From: CAYXWH01 sp964468755
Lineage (GTDB): Bacteria; Chloroflexota; Dehalococcoidia; Dehalococcoidales; RBG-16-60-22
Assembly (NCBI GenBank): GCA_964468755.1
Contig: CAYXWH010000064.1
Location: 1-7,397 of the forward strand
DNA length: 7,397 bases
Direction of reading: 5' to 3'
In this document: positions 4,330 through 7,397 of the stretch, piece after piece
Position numbering within the stretch: position 1 is the first letter of the stretch
Layout: every line of letters begins with the position of its first letter
The notes under the pieces: generated by a model
The model's database searches: none
Told to the model about the DNA's origin: nothing
What the model saw: only the letters and a program-made list of their open reading frames with translations
Translations under genes and position numbers: made by a program

Positions 4330-6282
4330 TCAGGCTCCTTTCTCGTTGCTCTGGCTGACCAGAGACAGCTCTTGTGCTTCGATGAGTGCGATAAACACGT
4401 CCTCCATGGAGAAGGGTATATGGCTGATATGGTGGACGGTAACGTTCCTGGCTACCAGGAGCGACCTGATTTCCCGGGAAGCTGTCTCGGCAGTATCAAC
4501 GTTGACGTGGATGGAGTTGCCGAACAGGCTTACCCGATGGTACCGGGTATCAGCGGACAGCACTTCCAGGGTACGGGCAAAGTCAGCGGTGACCACCTCA
4601 ACCAGTTCGCCGTGCACCTGCTGATTCTTGAGCTGGTGCGGACTCCCATTGGCAATGAGTTGTCCCTGGTACATCAAGCCCAGCCGGTGGCAGTGCTCCG
4701 CCTCATCCATGTAGTGAGTGGTGATGAAGATGGTGGTGCCTCTGGCCGCCAGCTCCTGTATCAGTTCCCAGAAGAAGCGGCGGGACAGGGGGTCAACCCC
4801 GGCGGTGGGTTCGTCCAGGAAGACCACTTCCGGGCTGTGCATGATGGTGCAGCCCAGCGCCAGACGCTGTTTCCAGCCCCCGGAGAGCTCCCGGGTCATT
4901 GCCTTTTCCTTGCCCAGGAGTCCCGCCATTTTCAGTACCCACTCCTTTCTTTCTTCCCGGAGTGAGTTGGACAGGCCGTAGAGACCGCTGTAAAAGCGTA
5001 TATTCTCATCGACGGTAAGGTCGGTAAAGAGGGAAAACTTCTGTGACATGTAGCCGATTCTCGATTGCGCCGCATCCGTGTCTCGGGCCATATCGTAAGC
5101 CATCACGCGGGCGCTTCCGGCGGTGGGTTCCAGAAGCCCGGTAATCATGCGGATGGTGGTGGTCTTCCCGGAGCCGTTGGGCCCCAGGAGACCGAAAATT
5201 TCCCCGCGCTTCACCGAGAAGTTTACCCGGTCAACGGCGGTGAAGTTGCCGAATTTACGGGTCAGGTCAGCGACCTCGACGGTAATGTCATCGGCGCTGT
5301 TGCTGGTTGCGTGGGTATTCGCCAGGTTGTTGGAGACAGTGTGACCCGGTGCTGTTTCCTCCAGCTCGGCGAGGCGGGTCACAAAGACGTCTTCCAGGCT
5401 GGCAGCAATGCGCCGGATGTCATCTACGGCTATCCCCTGTTGCTTGAGCCGGCGTTCAATCTCGAAGCGGCGTTTTTCGGCTTCATCGACGGTAATGTGG
5501 ATGGTGTCGCCGAATACCTGAGGCGTACCGGGCAGGGGTAATTGCTTTAACACTACTACCGCCTTGTTCACCGGTCTGGCCCTGACTTCCAGCATTTTAC
5601 CGGTGAATGCTGACTTCAGATTCTGCGGGGTGTCACAGGCGATGATTTTACCCCGGTGCATAAAGGCGACCCGGCTAAACCTCTCGGCTTCATCCAGATA
5701 GGGGGTAGACACCAGGATGGTAATTCCACGGGACAGAAACCCGGAGATTATCCGCCAGAAGTCGCGACGGGAAACCGGGTCAACCCCGGTGGTAGGCTCA
5801 TCGAGGAAGATGACCTCCGGCTGGTGAATCAGGCTGCAGGCCAGCGCCAGCTTTTTCTGCATACCACCGGACAGGTGCTCGGCCTGTCGATTGTGGAACG
5901 GTTCCAGACGGCAGAAGCTGAGGAGCTCTTTTTGACGGCGCTCGCTGATTTCTGGCGGTATATTGTGCAATCTGGCAAAGAAATTCAGGTTTTCGGCTAC
6001 GGTCAGTGTCAGGTAAAGGTTAAACCGCTCCGACATGTAGCCGATTTTTTCTTTGATATGCGCCGACTGGTCTACGGTGTCCATGCCCAGAATTCGCGCT
6101 TCACCGGCGGTAGGCGGGTTCAGGGTGCACAGCATTCGAATGGTGGAAGTCTTGCCGGCACCATCCGCGCCCACCAGCCCGAATATCTCTCCACGCTCCA
6201 CCCGCAGGTCCAGTCCGCTCACCGCCAGCACGCCCTCATACTGCTTCTGAAGCCCCCTGGTCTCAATAGCCGGAATATTCAT
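4330..6282 (-). CDS. Tandem double-ATPase of an ABC exporter (YbhF/RbbA-like)
   Basis: The 650-residue cytoplasmic protein carries two ABC ATPase domains in one chain. Domain 1 has Walker A GADGAGKTS (38-46), signature LSGGM (137-141) and Walker B with catalytic Glu in VIFLDEP (157-163). Domain 2 has GPNGSGKTT (367-375), LSGGW (466-470) and VVFLDEP (486-492). A polar linker (about 305-333) joins them. Domain 2 keeps the Q-loop Gln (Q414) and H-loop His (H523), whereas domain 1 has Glu at the Q-loop position (E85) and Pro at the H-loop position (P194). Each half ends with a domain containing SLEDVF or SMEDVF, typical of ABC-2 drug-exporter ATPases. E. coli YbhF is a similar double-ATPase of about 580 residues; RbbA has in addition a fused permease, which is absent here. 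The start has GAAGG 8 bases upstream and lies 15 bp after the adaptor gene's stop. The role is to power the downstream permease. Confidence 0.93.
   Translation of the reverse strand: MNIPAIETRGLQKQYEGVLAVSGLDLRVERGEIFGLVGADGAGKTSTIRMLCTLNPPTAGEARILGMDTVDQSAHIKEKIGYMSERFNLYLTLTVAENLNFFARLHNIPPEISERRQKELLSFCRLEPFHNRQAEHLSGGMQKKLALACSLIHQPEVIFLDEPTTGVDPVSRRDFWRIISGFLSRGITILVSTPYLDEAERFSRVAFMHRGKIIACDTPQNLKSAFTGKMLEVRARPVNKAVVVLKQLPLPGTPQVFGDTIHITVDEAEKRRFEIERRLKQQGIAVDDIRRIAASLEDVFVTRLAELEETAPGHTVSNNLANTHATSNSADDITVEVADLTRKFGNFTAVDRVNFSVKRGEIFGLLGPNGSGKTTTIRMITGLLEPTAGSARVMAYDMARDTDAAQSRIGYMSQKFSLFTDLTVDENIRFYSGLYGLSNSLREERKEWVLKMAGLLGKEKAMTRELSGGWKQRLALGCTIMHSPEVVFLDEPTAGVDPLSRRFFWELIQELAARGTTIFITTHYMDEAEHCHRLGLMYQGQLIANGSPHQLKNQQVHGELVEVVTADFARTLEVLSADTRYHRVSLFGNSIHVNVDTAETASREIRSLLVARNVTVHHISHIPFSMEDVFIALIEAQELSLVSQSNEKGA
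4791..5820 (-). repeat. Diverged internal duplication between the two ATPase domains
   Basis: The two halves of the ATPase gene retain clear DNA similarity where protein constraint is highest. The Walker B/D-loop block at 5778-5820 aligns without gaps to 4791-4833, both starting GGTCAACCCCGG on the plus strand. This reflects an old tandem duplication and fusion typical of this ATPase family, not a recent repeat. Confidence 0.6.
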
Positions 6283-6297
6283 CGTCAGTGCCTTCTA

Positions 6298-7397
6298 TCA
6301 TTGAGTGTTGACCGGTATCCTGGCGTCAGCCGGCATACCCGGCTTCAGCTTCTGCTCCGCGTTTTCCAGGCTGATTTTGACGCCGAAGACCATTTTTTCT
6401 CTCTCTTCCTGCAACTGAACGTTCTTTGGTGTGAACAGTGCCCGGGATGAGATGTGGGTTATCCGACCGGTAAAGCTCTCATCAGGATATGAGTCGACGG
6501 AGACCAGCACGTGCTGCCCGGGTTGCACCAGTCCTATCTTGCTCTCCGGAACGTAAGCGGTGAGGGTGACCTCGGTGAGGTCGGTAACGGTCATAATGGA
6601 AGCACCCGGCTGGGCTATTTCGCCGACTTCCGCATACCGGCCGGCCACCATGCCGGATACCGGTGATGTCACCGTGAGGCGTTCCATCTGCGCCTGGATA
6701 GCATCCCGCGAGACCTCAGCCTGTACCAGTTGCCTTTCCGCCACTTCAACGGCGGCTGCGGCTTTCTGGTAGACGGTGTGTGCCTGGTCTGAGGCAGCGT
6801 TTATCTCCTGGGGATTGTCCCTGATTGCCATGAGGTTTTGTAGAGCCTGCTCAGCGTTGTTGCGGAGTAACTCGGCGGCTATAGTCCGGTGGTAGGCAAG
6901 TTCCTGCTGGTAGTCAAGGTCCAGCTCAGCCAGAGCCAGCTCCCTTTCCGCCGGGTAGAGTTCCTTTCTCATCTGGTACAGGCTCCATACGCCCAGCTCC
7001 TGGTGGGAAGATTTCAGGTTTTCCAGGAATTTGGCGGCAATGTCCCGCCTGAGTCCGGCAGTCGCCAGCACGTACCCGGTCTCTATCTCTTCGACCCTGG
7101 TTAACTCCAGTTCCGCTATTTCCAGTTCACCACGGGCGGCGGTAATCCTGGCTGCCAGCTCCAGCGGGTTACCCTGGATGTCGCGGGCATTCTGCCACGC
7201 CTTTTCGGCGCCATCTCGGACAACTATGGCTTGCTGGAAGCTGGCTTCCGCCAGTTTCACTGCGGCTTCAGCCTGCTTTTCCTGTAGTTCAAGCAGGGAA
7301 TCGTCCAGCATTACCAGGGGCATGCCAGCTGCCACAGTCTCGCCTTCATCAGCGGTAATATCGGCAATCCGTCCGCCGACCTCTACCGCAATCGATA
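6298..7397 (-). CDS. HlyD-family periplasmic adaptor (YbhG/YhiI-like), 5' end outside the window
   Basis: The frame stays open to the right edge of the window, so 365 residues are visible and the N-terminus, with any signal peptide or anchor helix, is missing. The GTG at 7333-7335 is not a credible start because it lies inside a conserved domain. Visible residues 4-31 form the first half of the lipoyl/biotinyl-like domain (VGGRIADI...EGETV.AG.PL..LD). Residues about 33-240 are a long alpha-helical coiled-coil hairpin rich in Ala, Glu, Gln and Leu. Residues 242-275 are the second lipoyl half (TSPVSGMV...GEIAQPG). Residues 275-365 are the beta-barrel region, including FTPKNVQ (321-327), a motif resembling one in YhiI/YbhG adaptors, and KPGMPADARI near the end. 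It is the first visible gene of the exporter operon and should couple the pump to the envelope. If the host lacks an outer membrane, the adaptor would act at the cell surface. The substrate is unknown. Confidence 0.9.
   Translation of the reverse strand, partial: SIAVEVGGRIADITADEGETVAAGMPLVMLDDSLLELQEKQAEAAVKLAEASFQQAIVVRDGAEKAWQNARDIQGNPLELAARITAARGELEIAELELTRVEEIETGYVLATAGLRRDIAAKFLENLKSSHQELGVWSLYQMRKELYPAERELALAELDLDYQQELAYHRTIAAELLRNNAEQALQNLMAIRDNPQEINAASDQAHTVYQKAAAAVEVAERQLVQAEVSRDAIQAQMERLTVTSPVSGMVAGRYAEVGEIAQPGASIMTVTDLTEVTLTAYVPESKIGLVQPGQHVLVSVDSYPDESFTGRITHISSRALFTPKNVQLQEEREKMVFGVKISLENAEQKLKPGMPADARIPVNTQ

Noticed and set aside
3998..4624. Open frame of 208 codons on the plus strand
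   Set aside because: It runs antisense across the permease-ATPase junction, both of which are well supported by motifs; the translated sequence has no recognisable pattern.
5656..6450. Long open frame of 264 codons on the plus strand
   Set aside because: It lies antisense over the first ATPase domain and the adaptor end, shows no credible domain or membrane pattern, and is explained by codon bias of the minus-strand genes.
7321..7335. GTG at 7333-7335 or ATG at 7321-7323 as start of the adaptor
   Set aside because: The same frame continues upstream to the window edge and encodes the conserved first half of the lipoyl-like domain, so the gene is truncated by the window.

Overview
The window most resembles a piece of an anaerobic, non-model bacterial chromosome of moderately high GC. 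The proline-alanine-threonine-glutamate linker behind the lipobox, the rubredoxin domain fused to a thiamine-diphosphate (ThDP) enzyme, and the gene style would fit Chloroflexota of the Dehalococcoidia type. That assignment is an impression from style and is not proven. Signals are bacterial: Shine-Dalgarno sites precede the four genes whose starts are visible, and sigma-70-like promoters occur in the gaps.

Layout. Positions 1-217 are non-coding and AT-rich. They hold a 35-bp element present twice, each copy made of two abutting GTTA-N8-TAAC palindromes, overlaid on leftward extended -10 promoters that point out of the window. Positions 218-1154 (minus strand) are a two-gene redox unit: a lipoprotein with a DOMON domain that keeps candidate Met and His haem ligands, then an 82-residue two-helix membrane protein with two His 14 residues apart. 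Positions 1155-1440 are a divergent promoter region with one promoter each way, the rightward one bracketed by an 11-bp perfect inverted repeat. Positions 1441-3198 (plus strand) encode a 585-residue protein, a rubredoxin domain fused to a pyruvate oxidase/acetolactate synthase-like ThDP enzyme. Positions 3212-7397 (minus strand) are an ABC exporter operon of the YbhG-YbhF-YbhS/R or YhiI-RbbA-YhhJ type, transcribed as HlyD-family adaptor (5' end outside the window), double-ATPase, then one ABC-2 permease.

How the parts work together (inference). The adaptor, ATPase and permease form an envelope-spanning or membrane-anchored export pump; its substrate cannot be read from sequence. The DOMON lipoprotein and the small His-bearing membrane protein look like a split, minimal version of the eukaryotic DOMON-cytochrome b561 arrangement, moving electrons across or along the membrane. 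The rubredoxin-ThDP enzyme probably decarboxylates a 2-oxo acid such as pyruvate and could pass electrons to its own rubredoxin iron. It is transcribed divergently from the DOMON unit, so the two redox units may be co-regulated.

The most interesting items are the operator-like element at the left edge, the split DOMON/two-His membrane module, the rubredoxin-ThDP fusion, and an ATPase whose first nucleotide-binding domain has lost both the Q-loop Gln and the H-loop His.
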